Shown here piece by piece: positions 1-10,564 of a stretch of DNA of 64,000 nucleotides. The stretch lies in the NCBI GenBank assembly GCA_928724745.1, contig CAKMXJ010000032.1:930001-994000 (forward strand), written 5' to 3'. Both the position numbers and the translations under genes were made by a program. The notes under the pieces are model-generated. The model saw only the letters and a program-made list of their open reading frames with translations, did no database searches and was not told the DNA's origin. Origin of the DNA: Anthracocystis setariae (Eukaryota; Basidiomycota; Ustilaginomycetes; Ustilaginales; Ustilaginaceae). Position 1 is the stretch's first letter. The number at the start of each line of letters is the position of its first letter.

Positions 1-469
1 AGCAAGTCGGGTCGCAAAACACCCATGGCCGAGATACCAACACCGGACTTGGAGGTACCGTACGAAGCACCAAGACAGGTGAACACAATGGCAGCAGTGC
101 ATCCCTATTGCGTGTTATCAAATCAAGACGAAGAGGAAATGTGTTAGCAAAATGTGCTGATTGTAGATTCTTGGCCCTTGCATCTGAAAAGACAGCGATC
201 AGACCAGATTGACCGAGGCTTCAACATGTGATTTGCCATCTTGCCATACACCTCCGCTTGTTGGTTGAAAGCTGAAAGTGCAGTGCAGAGTGGTGACAAC
301 CGTATACAGTGGCTGAAAGGCGAGCGTTGATCCGGGTGGCGTGGCAAAGATGTTGTCTGGTCTGAACCTAGGGCCCGAGTATGGTCGTTGCAACCGTCGC
401 ACTTACCATAGCGCCGAAGAAGGGGGCGTAGACGGGGCAAAGCTCCGTGTTGATCTTGGATGGGTCCAT
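1..469 (-). CDS. VMA3: V-ATPase proteolipid subunit c, 5' end only (cut by window edge)
   Basis: Membrane rotor (c-ring) subunit of the vacuolar H+-ATPase, which carries protons across the vacuolar membrane. Exon 1 (469-407) encodes 21 residues, starting [12 protein letters not shown] and ending PFFGAM. An intron of 302 nt follows (406-105, GTAAGT...ATAG). Exon 2 runs from 104 off the left edge and reads [16 protein letters not shown], then [16 protein letters not shown]. The join is in frame and reproduces the first transmembrane helix and first loop of the family, which usually has about 160 residues, so roughly two thirds lies outside the window. The glutamate that carries the proton would be in the missing part. 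The ATG at 469 is the only one that gives the conserved [12 protein letters not shown] start. Confidence 0.93.
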
Positions 470-1533
470 CTTTACTGTATTATACTGATCTCTTTCCAAG
501 AGACGATGGTGTCGAGTGCGGATGAGGTGTTCGTGTCGATGGTGGTGACGATAAACGGTGGTAGGTGGAAGGGAAGACGTTGGCTGATCTGTGTGAATAT
601 CAGGAAAGAATATGCGCGCGTATGTGTCAGAAAGAGAGGGAGAGACAGAGAGAGAGTGTGAGAGACGAATTCCGAGCGAGGATGCAAGCAACCCACTCGA
701 AACGGTGCAGGAGCCACCTTGACTTTCCTCTCTCAACTGACAACGTTGGCTCGACTAAGCCATCCAAGTGCGAACGAGCCTTTTGACTTGACGCTGGCTC
801 GCTGTTGGCAGCCCCTAGACAAGCACAGCTTCAACTCCCTCACCTACTGTATCGCTCTCGAAATTCAATCCTTTTTTGGTGAATTACCAGCAGCAGCAGC
901 AGCAGCACCGCTACTATCACCGCACTCCACTCTAAAGAATCGACAACTACACTTTTCGAAAACGTTTCTCAAATCGATCACAACAGATTTGTATTCGAAT
1001 TCAAGTTCTATTCTTTTGTTTTTCTTGTGTGCAGTGACATGATGTAACATGACTCTCTTTTTCCCAAGGGGGAAGCCCTTGTCTGCTCCATCTTCTCCCT
1101 TCTCTTGGTACATAGCACTTACCGCCGTTGTCATCAGAGTGGCCCTACGCCGCTTGAGCTTCGCCAATTTCATTCAAAATTCGATCAGGTCCATCTTGTC
1201 TGCTCAACATCATGCACGGTGTGAGCCACATTCTCGATGATCCAGCCGAACTTCAAGTCCATCTCGAGCACACAAGCCAAACTTGCTCTGAAAGGTATCG
1301 TTGATAAGGCAGAATTGTGTACAATTACAAGCTTGATTCATCCCTCCAGCCGACCACTCCACTGTCGGACTGCATTTGACAATCGCCCTGCAGCGTGAAG
1401 TATGGACAATGACAGAAAGACTTTGCGCTGCTGGACATCTAGTAAGTTTGCGGTCGACCCAACTCAAGAGCAAGGAGGTGTCCTACGTGCTGTGAGCCGA
1501 TCTCCGTGCGCTAAAGCTTGCTTGAAGGACCTA
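470..1533. other. Intergenic: VMA3 promoter side and MSP1 3' side
   Basis: Both neighbours are on the minus strand, so this stretch holds the VMA3 upstream region and the MSP1 3' flank. It contains purine-rich GAGA-type sequence near 640-662 and a short AGC repeat at 888-908. Short ORFs on both strands show no recognisable domain. No RNA gene or conserved promoter box was recognised. Confidence 0.5.
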
Positions 1534-2724
1534 TCAATCTAATGGATCTTCATCCACCGTCATCGGCGCCGCTCTCGATCCGTTGACGGCTGTCGCTGCA
1601 GAGTCGATCACAAAGAAATCCGAGTTCCGCAATGGCCTAGACTCGATCTTGGCGGCCGGTGTAGCTGTAGCGAGGACCTCTCCCTCCAAGGGCGTCAATA
1701 CGCCATCGGGTGTGGCGCTAGTACTCGTATTAACATTTGCACCAGCTGTTGCCAGACGTCTCCTCTCGGCGACCGACTCACGACCTTGCTTGCTGCGCAG
1801 GAACTCGCGAACTGGCCTCATGGCTGCATTTCGGCACAGCTCTTTCAGATCGCTGCCACTGTAGCCTTCGGTGCGCTTGACGAGCTCTGCCATCTTGAAG
1901 CTGGGATCCAGCGGTGTTTGCGAAAGCATGATGGACAGGATCTTCTCGCGCTGTGCAGCATTGGGCAGCGAGACAGCATAGCGCTTTGGCAATCGTCGTA
2001 GGATGGCAGAGTCGATGTCGTTGGGTCGATTCGTCGCACCCAACACCATGATACGATCTGTTGACGACGTCAAGCCGTCCCACAACGTCATGAATTCGGC
2101 CTTCATCATCCCGGTCACCTCGTGGTCGCCAGTGGCACGTTCTCGGAGGAAACTGTCGATCTCGTCGATGAAAATGATGGATGGCTGCAGCTTACGTGCC
2201 AAGCTGAACAACGCGGCGACCAGCTTGTTGGATTCGCCGAACCACTTGTTGGTGAGTGTGGAGACGTGCATGTTGATGAAGGTGGCACCACTCTCCTTGG
2301 CCAAGGCCTTTGCGAGCATGGTTTTACCTGTGCCTGGTGGGCCGTAGAGCAAGACACCTTTGGGTGCTCCGAGCAGACCGCTTGCATTGGCAAACAGCTC
2401 TGGGTAACACAATGGTGCGATGACGCTTTCTTGCAGAGAGGAGATGATGCCATCGAGACCACCGATGGATGCAAAGTCGACCGGGATGTCCTCTGGCAAG
2501 ATGAGTTCGGCGGAGATTTGCTCCTCGTATTCGTTCAACTGAAGATCCTTCCCACGAAGACCCAGCTTGCCAAGCTTGGCATCGGCCACCTTTTTCGAGT
2601 CTTCTCGTTTCTGACGATTTGGATCCAACGATGACATGACATATTTGAAGGCATAGTAAAAGGCGACCTGGCTCATGGCGAAGACAGCCACGTCCGTCAT
2701 CATCTTCCGCGTCACTTCCTTCAT
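1534..2724 (-). CDS. MSP1: Msp1/ATAD1 AAA ATPase of the mitochondrial outer membrane
   Basis: AAA+ protein that pulls mislocalised tail-anchored proteins and stalled precursors out of the mitochondrial outer membrane and peroxisomes. The 396-residue product has an N-terminal membrane segment at about residues 9-30 and a linker domain. The AAA core has Walker A GPPGTGKT (about 128-135), the pore loop KWFGES (about 160-165), Walker B IIFIDEID (about 183-190), a GATNRP sensor-1 segment and the arginine-finger motif RRLPKRY. Length and order match Msp1/ATAD1 (about 360 residues) with a slightly longer Ser/Thr-rich C-terminus. The frame is open 8 codons further upstream only through a TTG, so the first ATG (2724) is taken as start. 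It is divergent from PUP3. Confidence 0.93.
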   Translation of the reverse strand: MKEVTRKMMTDVAVFAMSQVAFYYAFKYVMSSLDPNRQKREDSKKVADAKLGKLGLRGKDLQLNEYEEQISAELILPEDIPVDFASIGGLDGIISSLQESVIAPLCYPELFANASGLLGAPKGVLLYGPPGTGKTMLAKALAKESGATFINMHVSTLTNKWFGESNKLVAALFSLARKLQPSIIFIDEIDSFLRERATGDHEVTGMMKAEFMTLWDGLTSSTDRIMVLGATNRPNDIDSAILRRLPKRYAVSLPNAAQREKILSIMLSQTPLDPSFKMAELVKRTEGYSGSDLKELCRNAAMRPVREFLRSKQGRESVAERRRLATAGANVNTSTSATPDGVLTPLEGEVLATATPAAKIESRPLRNSDFFVIDSAATAVNGSRAAPMTVDEDPLD

Positions 2725-3482
2725 CTTGGATGTGTTGCGATCTGGCAAGAGATCTCGGCAGCTGCTCCAAGTGGAAGTGCTTCTCGTTGATAGAAGGGTG
2801 TCCGCGTGAAAGCGGTGATTGATTCGCTTCTGACTTCGGAGCTGTACTAGGCAACCAAGAATGGTAGCAGGAAACTTGGCGTGAACGCAAAGACGGATGT
2901 GGTATGGAGAGGAGGAGAGTGAAGCGAGGACTGAGATCGACTTTTTTTTGGTCTATCTTGGGAAGTTGCCGACGTAACCGGCTGAGCTTTCAAACGTTGT
3001 TGCCACGCCGACGCGAAGATGAGGTGGAAGCAGGCCAGGGGTGACATATTTTGGCGATAATTGTTAGAGTTGCGATGAGTACAGAATGGAAAACAAAGGT
3101 TGGACACTCAAAGTGGAGTAGCGCACAGATCGATCACCTTTGGCTGAGGAGCGGTTGTGAATACGCACGCTTGGACGCGCAAGGACCCTCTCTCAGACGG
3201 TTGTCAATTTGGTGTTGGGCTACGTACCTTGAACCACTTCTTCGCATCTTTTCGCCATCCTCGTCTTTCCACGTCCATTCTCTACCTTGACTGCAACCCA
3301 CTGCAACCCTTCCACGACGTTAAAGAAGGCATCTCGAAGGCTCACCAGCAACACGCAGCTCATTCGCCCCGGAAACACAGACCAGCTATCGGTCATCTCC
3401 TGCAGCCTCACTTGCCAAGAACATACTCTTCAAGCTTTCCACATCGGCTTTTGACAACCCAGTCAACTCCTAATCGCCCAAC
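2725..3482. promoter_or_regulatory. Divergent intergenic region MSP1 / PUP3
   Basis: About 760 bp between two genes transcribed away from each other, so it must contain both promoters and 5' leaders. A CT-rich stretch lies just upstream of the PUP3 ATG. No TATA box or named binding site could be recognised with confidence. Confidence 0.45.
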
Positions 3483-4327
3483 ATGAGTATCATGGAATAC
3501 AATGGAGGTAGTGTGGTGGCAGCAAAGGGGAAGAACTGTGTCGTCATCGCCTCCGATCTTCGTCTCGGGCAGCAAGCTATGACAGTCGCATGCAACTTTG
3601 ACAAGGTGTTCCGTGTAACAGAAAAGACGTACATCGGTCTGCCAGGCTTGGCATCGGATGTGGCAACGCTCAGGGAGAAGTTCCGCTACCGCGTCAACAT
3701 GTACAAGATGAAGGAGGAGCGTGACATCGAGCCCGAGATCTTTGCCAACCTGGTGAGCTCGACTCTCTACGAGCGAAGGTTCGGACCCTACTTCATCGAG
3801 CCAGTGATTGCTGGTATCAACTCCAAAGACGAACCCTTCATCGCTGCAACAGATGTCATTGGATGTCTCAACTTTGCCAAGGACTTTGTAGTAAGCGGCA
3901 CAGCGTCCGACAAGCTCTTTGGTATGGCGGAAGGTCTTTGGGAACCTGATCTTGTAAGTTGCCCGGACTGACTCGATTGGTGTCAAGAAGTCAGAGGCTC
4001 ATTATGCTGACATCGTATGATGCTTTTCTTTCGTGTCTAATTAATCGATAGGGACCCGAGGAGCTCTTCGAGACAGTCTCACAAATCTTGCTTGGTGCGC
4101 TCGAACGTGATGCGTTATCAGGCTGGGGCGCCATTGTCCGCATCATGTAAGTTTTTGGTCCATCCTGCTGTCTTAGATTCCAGGGGCTAGCATACGGAAT
4201 GCGTTGTTACGCTGCTTCAGAACTTTTCACTGACCCAACTTCGATCTCGACTCGTACGCTTCTCCCTCGTTCCAACAGTACCCCAGACAAGGTAATCGAG
4301 CGAACGCTCAAGGCAAGAATGGACTAA
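3483..4327 (+). CDS. PUP3: 20S proteasome subunit beta-3
   Basis: Non-catalytic beta-3 subunit of the 20S proteasome core. There are three exons: 3483-3953, 4052-4146 and 4279-4327, with introns GTAAGT...ATAG and GTAAGT...ACAG. The joined product is 204 residues, matching the family length of about 205. It opens MSIMEYNGGSVVAAKGKN, where other beta subunits have the catalytic threonine; as is normal for beta-3, no Thr1 nucleophile or cleaved propeptide is present. Exon 1 contains the IASDLRLG segment. The C-terminus reads VIERTLKARMD, typical for Pup3. Both splice joins restore conserved sequence (PDL-GPEELFE and RIM-to-RII-TPDK), which supports the intron calls. Confidence 0.94.
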
Positions 4328-4700
4328 AAGGGATCACTTTCTCGAAATTGCATCTCTCTTTCCGTTCCCTTGCACGTGTTTTCAGTTCCCATAACCGGCA
4401 GTCTTGGCTCTTTTGTACTTGTCCCTACAGCAAACATACTCTCTTACAGGTCACCGTGGTGAGGTGTGTTTCTTTTTGCGTCACTTGAGTGGTGTGGAGT
4501 GGAGGTCTCTTTTGCCGATGCAAAAGCCAACAACATGCCGAAACGCTTCCGCGGGGAAGCTCGATGTTCATCCGCAACCTCTGAACAGACGATCCGAGTT
4601 TACCTGCACAGATATGCACACATACGTCCAACATCACAGAAACGATTGCATTGGTCTAGCAGAGCAGAGAAACGGGTTGCACAAAGATACACGATTGGAT
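4328..4700. other. Convergent intergenic region PUP3 / NDUFS4
   Basis: Shared 3' flanks of two convergent genes. Short ORFs here are unsupported. Nothing else was recognised. Confidence 0.45.
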
Positions 4701-5411
4701 CTACTTTGTGTGATGGATCCTGAGCTTGCCGGGAACGTGGTCGTAGTTGGCGGCGTAGCTCTTGGGCGGGATGCGGGGGGTCTTTGGCTCCTGCACCTGG
4801 TAGTCCCAACCCTGCTTCTCGCAGAAGTGGATAGCATCCTCTTTGGATCGGAACTTGAGCGAGGTACCCTGCATGTAGTCGCCGGACGAGGCCCAGCCCA
4901 TCAAAGGATTCTCCCATCGTGCGGATCCCTGGAGGATGTCAAAGTCGACTCGCCACACCTTGGTGCCGGCCTTGCCGGACGAGTTGGCGGTCTTGGCGGG
5001 GCGGAAGATACGCACAGTGCGCTGGTGCAGCTCCTCTGTTCATACGAAGCCGATTTCATAGCACGATAGAGCGGTTTTGTCAGTATTTGGAGTCAGTACG
5101 TTGGGAAGCGGGATGGTCGGGATAGCCGGTTCAACATGATATGAGATGCCATTTGAGGCTGATTTTCATCATCAAGTCTGAAACGTACCAGGAGCGTTGC
5201 TAATAAGGTCGGCGGTAACTGCCTGCTCGTGGCGTCGAAGCTGCTCAGCGGTGAGGTCACGACCCTGGTTGTCGGTGCGTGTGGTAGGTGCCGGTGATGT
5301 GTTAGGGTGGGAAGTGTTGCGAAGAACGGCCGAGGTGCTCATCCAGCGGGCACTGGTCGAAGCGTATGTGGCAGCACGGAGCGCCTGGGTAGACTGGCGA
5401 AGGAGCGACAT
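4701..5411 (-). CDS. NDUFS4: NADH:ubiquinone oxidoreductase Fe-S protein 4 (18-21 kDa subunit)
   Basis: Accessory subunit of the matrix arm of mitochondrial complex I, important for assembly and stability. There are two exons, 5411-5189 and 5035-4701, separated by an intron that starts GTACGT and ends AACAG. The 185-residue product starts with an Arg/Ser/Ala-rich, acid-poor leader (MSLLRQSTQALRAATYAS), as expected for a mitochondrial presequence. The splice creates the conserved junction NAPEELHQRTVRIFRPAK. The second exon carries WRVDFDILQGSARWENPLMG and a Gly-Trp-Asp-Tyr segment before a basic C-terminus (KLRIHHTK). These match the ETC complex I subunit family. It is divergent from the RPAP1-like gene. 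Confidence 0.94.
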
Positions 5412-5777
5412 GGTGTAAAGATGTGTGTATGAGCCTTCCGTGCAGACGTGCTGATCAAGAAGATGGGGTCAAGAGATCAGCTTGTGAGAAGGGCTGGATA
5501 GTGACAAGCGCTTAGGGAGCGCGACCAAGCTTGCTCCAGGTTCGAAGGCCTATCCAAGGTGAGATTTCGGCTCCGAGGCGTAGGTCTAACATCCTAAATT
5601 CTAAGAAATCTTTACCATATTCAGCGGCTTCAAAATTTACTCCACCTGCTCGCCGAGTTCCGAGGATGGCTTTTGAGTTTCTAGAAGAATGGCTGCCTCT
5701 CTTCCTCACTTCTCCTACCGCAGCCAATAATGTGGTAGCGGCTCTCATCTAGCTCGAGTGTAGCTGCCGTGGTCAAA
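5412..5777. promoter_or_regulatory. Divergent intergenic region NDUFS4 / RPAP1
   Basis: About 365 bp between two divergent genes, holding both promoters. No TATA element or known motif was recognised. Confidence 0.4.
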
Positions 5778-8700
5778 ATGTCGACTCAGCCTCCCATGGA
5801 CGAGCGCCAATTGCGCAAACAACAGATTCGACCTCGCTTCCTCGACCTGGCTGAATTCGACGATGACTTGCCTGAAGATGCTTCCAGTCGAAGAGCAGCA
5901 TTGGACTCTTTCTCCAACTGGCCACCAGCTGCAACTGTGATCAGAAAAAAGCCGCCGACGATTGGATCTGCTTCCAAACTCGATACCAAGGCAGAGGCGT
6001 CAACGTCAGCAGACAAGTCAGAGAACGTCCCTCCAACGGCTCTGGACAACGGCGAGGACAACAAAGCTCCAAGCTCCGAAGCTGAGCCACTCAACTCACG
6101 AGCAGAGCAGACTGCCGAGTCCCAATCAGATCCAATCACTTCTAAATCGGTACGATTCACTCCTGAGAGTGCCGGTGATGACCAAGGGCCGGCATCGCAG
6201 CCGTCCCAGCCAAAGCCGACATTCGACTTTTCCCGGTCCGTGATTGGCACAATCCAGGAGCGACCAGTTGGGGAAAGGCGAAACCCACCCGGCTCTTTCA
6301 CTCGATCGAAAAGCTCTGGATCCCGCTTCGTGGTCCGAAGAAGGATGGATGAAGACCTCCAAAAGCATGAAGAACAGAGACAGGCTAGGTTGCAAACAGG
6401 AGCATCCACCCACGAGCAGGAGCCAGGGACAGGTTTCCCCGAAGTCCCTCACCGCGATCAAATCGCACCAATCCTTCCACCTACCTCAGATAAAGCTCGC
6501 AAAGCGCAGTACAACGAGAATTTTGACAGCGTCGAACCACCACAGACAGATATGCTGGCCACGGAGACCACGCTGTTAGCCCAGGCCACCGCCTCAGGAA
6601 CTACCGTACAAGCACACGAAGAGGAATGGCTAGGCGAAGATGGCCAGCCCATGTCTGCGTTTAGAAAGTCGAGACTGCTGCGGCAGGGTTTGCGGCCGCC
6701 GTCAGTCCGTCCAAAGAACCTCGCATCATCCAACAGAGCTGCGGACGAACGTGAAATCCCGAGCTTCCGTCCAGATCCTACGAGGGATCCAGGGGGAGGT
6801 GCTGATATCAATGCCATCACTGCTGTGCTGTCGGAGGTGTCCAGGGAGAACGATCAGAAGATCCGCCATATGAGCGCTACCGAGGTGTCCGACGAGGTTC
6901 GTAGCCTCGAAAGCCTGTTTGGGAAAGACATCCTCGAAGCGCTTCGCAATCGCAAGAGCGGAACCAACTCCAAGCCCCATGGCCAAGCCGGTGTCAGCAC
7001 AGTCTTGGAAGCAGCGCAAACAAAGTCAAACGCGAAAAAAAGTACCGAGCCATTGCAAATTGAAGGAGACGAAGAAGGTCCCTTGGCCATCAAGCGGCAG
7101 TACTTTCCAGCGGAGCCTGAAGGACCAAATCCGTCACTGGAGTGGATGATGCCACAAACATCAAGTCAACAGGCATCTGCAGAACTGCGATTCGACTTCT
7201 CCGGCAAGCTTGTCCAGCGTGATCTCCAGACCGACGAAACCTATCTTTCCGGCCTGCATCACCATGGCGACGATCAAGAGTCTCCGGGATATACACTCTC
7301 CGAGCTCCTGCACTTGTCACGCAGCACTGTGGCTGCACAGCGTCAGCTCGCACTCAACGTGCTCGGTCGTATCTGTGAGCAGCATCCAGCGTTCGCAGAA
7401 GCAGGCAAGGTGCAATCGAGGAGAGTGGTCGAGCTGCTCAACGATAATGCCGTGCTGTTGAGGGCCAGAGTCGTGTCCATCGCTCGATGGATGCTTGGCG
7501 ATAGACACTTCACCGTGCGGTCGGCAGCGCTGAGATGCCTCGTTGGTGCAATCCGATCGCTTCCAGCAGCAATTGCTTTGCCTTTGGGTGCCACACAGGA
7601 CGTCGACTTCAATCACTTGTTCCGGACGGGAACAGGCGTGCCGGAGCAAACCAACGATCAAACCGATGCCAGTGAAGTCGAGATCGGTATCCAGAAAGAC
7701 TGGGCTTCCGTCATGCTCGATTCCGGACTTGTCCATCTTTTCTTGGACAAGACAGACAGCGTCATCACGTCAACCTGGGAGGCTGAGGTCGCACTGGAAC
7801 TGCTGTTCCGCATCGCATCCTGCTCGGCAGCACATGCACGTCAGACCTTCGAGACCGATCTAGTGCGGCTTTGTGACTTTATCATCCATATCGGGCTTAA
7901 GATGCCCTGGCCGCCCGTGCCATCCGATGATGCACCGGCAAGCAGCGCGGGGGGACGATCGAGCTCATTGCCTTCCATAACCGCTGTGCGTCTCTTGCAC
8001 CAAGGCATTCTGAGTGATCGCAAGATCGCAAAATCCATCGTGATGAAAGGCAGCATCGACCATCTTCTACGCTTTGTTCTAACACCACCCTGGATAGTAG
8101 AACGAGACTGGGCATCGAACGATGAAGAGGGCGACGCCACCGTCCTTACTGCCTACCAAATGTATGACGAGGTGCTTCAGCTCTTCACCTCGCTAGCTTC
8201 ATATGGATTCTTTGCTTCGGTTGTAGCTCGAACGTGGAGCTACTGGCAAGAAAGTGCATCCTGGGCTGTGACCCAGCTTGGTAGCGTTTCGATTTCGACG
8301 ACGTCGGCGCCAACTCGATCTTGGCTCGATGAAGCAAACAGCACAGCAGCTCAGAGGATCTTCGAGCTCCTCGCTGCTTGGACGCGCTGCGCGATCGATC
8401 CCCATGAGCTGATGACTGTACACGATCTCACCTGGACACAAGTCCGGGACTGGATCGAGCCAGTCATGCACGCCGCGCCGCAATTGCGATCGCGCTCGAA
8501 CTCGAACACTGCACCTGTCTACGGAGCTCTCAGCAGCTACATCGACATGTGGCTCCGGTGTGCTATCGGCAAGGAACCTGGATTGCTAGAAAAGCATCTA
8601 GACTCGTGTCAGATGGCTGTTCACATTTGCGGGGAGCCGGTCAGGCAACACTTGCTCAAAGTGCTCCGTCTGTTCCCATCCGGGCCAACTCAGGCAATCG

Positions 8701-10403
8701 CGCTGGACGAGGCCGTAGAAGCCTGCCGCGCCTGCCACAAATATCTCGAGTCCAAAAAGACGCTTGCCCAGGCTGAGCAGGTCAGATTCCCGAAGCATGG
8801 AGCGAATGCCATGAGCACTCCGGCTAGCGACCAGGCCATGATGTCCGAAGGTTTGGCCCTGATTTCGTGTGGGTCGCTTTGGCAAGCCCTGAACAGCTCG
8901 GAGTCCAAGGCCTCGGGTCGATCTGCCTACCAGCAAACCTTTTCGAACTTTGTGGCCACTTCCGTGGCCCCAGATAGCTCGCTGGAGCTGGCCGTCCTCA
9001 CCCGCCTGGACCCATACCACGCCAGTCGTGTCGCGCGGATCATGCTGAGAGCCGCAAAGACCTTCTGTGGAACCGAAACCGCTCACATCTTACAACCCTT
9101 CCTGCTGGAATGCGCGCTGGGTGCAAATCGCCTTCCTGAAGCCGAGGAGTCGCATGCAGCAGAGCATCGCGACATTGTACGCTTGTCGCAAGTGAAAAGC
9201 TTATTCAGGTCAGCCAACGGAGATGATGCCGATGCAACGAGCAAGCCGGCTCATGACAAGCAGGACGACGAAAATGAGGACGAGGACGAAGAGAAGGGGG
9301 TGGACCCGATCACTGGCAACAAATTGTGGAAGTGTCCAGCCAGCGGCTTGCCCGCTCGAGCAGATTGGCCTTTTCTCGCATTGGACGATCTGCTGCACAG
9401 CGCCAACACAGCAGTCTTTAACCGACCCGATAACCTCGACGATGATTGGAAGCCGAGCGAACTGGAGATGGTGCGCGCGACTCTGAAGCTTTCGGTGGCC
9501 GTCTTCACACGTTTGCTCGAAACTAGCGCCGCGACGGAGAGTCCGTCAGCCAAGGCGGCGTTGCTCTGCAGCCTGCCAAGTCCGGAGCAGATTCTGCTTG
9601 GCGTTATGAAGGTATTCATGCTGGAAAAGGATCAGCCGGATACTTTCACCGACAAAAGTGCGGCCGGATCGTCGCAGCAGAAAGCCGCTGGTATTCTGAC
9701 TGGCCGCGATCTTTTCCGAGACCCTGCCATCTCTTCGGACCTCACGGTGTTGTTAGACATAGCGGACGAGCTCGTTGGCCTGCGTCAGAAACACTGCGAC
9801 GAGATTGGTATGAGCTCAATCACGCTGGATGCATGGACAACGAGCACTTACGGTGCTGGCATGTCGTTCTACCAATTTTTCACGGACCTTGTTGGGTTGT
9901 GGGATTCGGTCTCGTTCGGTGATGCCAACTTTGCTCGCGTTGTCATGACGGTGGCCAACGCTGGCGGCACCGGCAACCTGTTCGAAGGTGAGCATGGAGT
10001 GGCTGTCGACTTCCGTCGGCTCGTCTGGAACGACTACAGCGAGAGTCTGCGAAGCATGCCGCCGATGAAGGTGGCGAGCTGGATTCTCAGCTGGAGAGAT
10101 GCCGATGTGGATATGCTGGAACATTATTGTCGCTACCTCGCCGGTGCAACAGAGACGTCGATGGCTAGGCAATCGATCGCTTGGCAGATTGCAGCACACC
10201 ATATCGGCGCAGCTCTGCAGTCGCTCTGCACAGACAAGGATCAGACCAAACCGTCGACAGGCAGGCTGGAATCCATCCTCAAGCCATTGGCTGCAGCAAG
10301 AGGCGAAAGCCTGTTGCGCGAACTGATGCAGACTCCCAGTTCATCGACAAGCAAGACATCCGAAGAAGATGTACAGCGCCTCATGGCACGACTCTGCGGT
10401 TAG
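5778..10403 (+). CDS. RPAP1-like RNA polymerase II-associated protein
   Basis: Probable homologue of human RPAP1 and yeast Rba50, a factor for assembly or nuclear import of RNA polymerase II. It is a single uninterrupted frame of 1541 codons. An RPAP1_N-like helical segment lies at about residues 342-392 (ENDQKIRHMSATEVSDEVR, then SLFGKDILEALRNRK). The hallmark RPAP1_C block is at about 468-535, including ELRFDFSGKLVQRD, YLSGLHHHGDD and GYTLSELLHLSRST. The long helical C-terminal half (about 600-1540) resembles a repeat solenoid without a clear signature, broken by an acidic stretch (QDDENEDEDEEKG, about 1160). The N-terminal 340 residues are charged and probably disordered. The frame is open 3 codons upstream only through GTG; the ATG at 5778 has a good context (aaaATGt). 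Confidence 0.88.
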   Translation: MSTQPPMDERQLRKQQIRPRFLDLAEFDDDLPEDASSRRAALDSFSNWPPAATVIRKKPPTIGSASKLDTKAEASTSADKSENVPPTALDNGEDNKAPSSEAEPLNSRAEQTAESQSDPITSKSVRFTPESAGDDQGPASQPSQPKPTFDFSRSVIGTIQERPVGERRNPPGSFTRSKSSGSRFVVRRRMDEDLQKHEEQRQARLQTGASTHEQEPGTGFPEVPHRDQIAPILPPTSDKARKAQYNENFDSVEPPQTDMLATETTLLAQATASGTTVQAHEEEWLGEDGQPMSAFRKSRLLRQGLRPPSVRPKNLASSNRAADEREIPSFRPDPTRDPGGGADINAITAVLSEVSRENDQKIRHMSATEVSDEVRSLESLFGKDILEALRNRKSGTNSKPHGQAGVSTVLEAAQTKSNAKKSTEPLQIEGDEEGPLAIKRQYFPAEPEGPNPSLEWMMPQTSSQQASAELRFDFSGKLVQRDLQTDETYLSGLHHHGDDQESPGYTLSELLHLSRSTVAAQRQLALNVLGRICEQHPAFAEAGKVQSRRVVELLNDNAVLLRARVVSIARWMLGDRHFTVRSAALRCLVGAIRSLPAAIALPLGATQDVDFNHLFRTGTGVPEQTNDQTDASEVEIGIQKDWASVMLDSGLVHLFLDKTDSVITSTWEAEVALELLFRIASCSAAHARQTFETDLVRLCDFIIHIGLKMPWPPVPSDDAPASSAGGRSSSLPSITAVRLLHQGILSDRKIAKSIVMKGSIDHLLRFVLTPPWIVERDWASNDEEGDATVLTAYQMYDEVLQLFTSLASYGFFASVVARTWSYWQESASWAVTQLGSVSISTTSAPTRSWLDEANSTAAQRIFELLAAWTRCAIDPHELMTVHDLTWTQVRDWIEPVMHAAPQLRSRSNSNTAPVYGALSSYIDMWLRCAIGKEPGLLEKHLDSCQMAVHICGEPVRQHLLKVLRLFPSGPTQAIALDEAVEACRACHKYLESKKTLAQAEQVRFPKHGANAMSTPASDQAMMSEGLALISCGSLWQALNSSESKASGRSAYQQTFSNFVATSVAPDSSLELAVLTRLDPYHASRVARIMLRAAKTFCGTETAHILQPFLLECALGANRLPEAEESHAAEHRDIVRLSQVKSLFRSANGDDADATSKPAHDKQDDENEDEDEEKGVDPITGNKLWKCPASGLPARADWPFLALDDLLHSANTAVFNRPDNLDDDWKPSELEMVRATLKLSVAVFTRLLETSAATESPSAKAALLCSLPSPEQILLGVMKVFMLEKDQPDTFTDKSAAGSSQQKAAGILTGRDLFRDPAISSDLTVLLDIADELVGLRQKHCDEIGMSSITLDAWTTSTYGAGMSFYQFFTDLVGLWDSVSFGDANFARVVMTVANAGGTGNLFEGEHGVAVDFRRLVWNDYSESLRSMPPMKVASWILSWRDADVDMLEHYCRYLAGATETSMARQSIAWQIAAHHIGAALQSLCTDKDQTKPSTGRLESILKPLAAARGESLLRELMQTPSSSTSKTSEEDVQRLMARLCG

Positions 10404-10564
10404 TTCGTTCGTTCGCATGCACTCTTTCCACCTCGTCCACCAGTTGTTCTGCGGGAGATGCTCGAAACTTGTTGGGGAATGAACTGTGTGTGTTTTTTTT
10501 GACGTACAAATACATTGCGATAGTGTGAAAGATGACTGCTGAGATGTTGTGAACGACGCGGATG
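10404..10564. other. Convergent spacer RPAP1 / TAF13
   Basis: Short convergent 3' region with a T8 tract near 10493-10500. Nothing else was recognised. Confidence 0.4.

Noticed and set aside
865..1173. 102-codon minus-strand ORF upstream of VMA3
   Set aside because: Includes an Ala run from a microsatellite; no conserved features.
2725..2748. MSP1 start at 2748
   Set aside because: The codon there is TTG. The first ATG is 2724 and the family N-terminus fits it.
5769..5777. RPAP1 start at 5769
   Set aside because: The codon there is GTG. The ATG three codons later has a good context.
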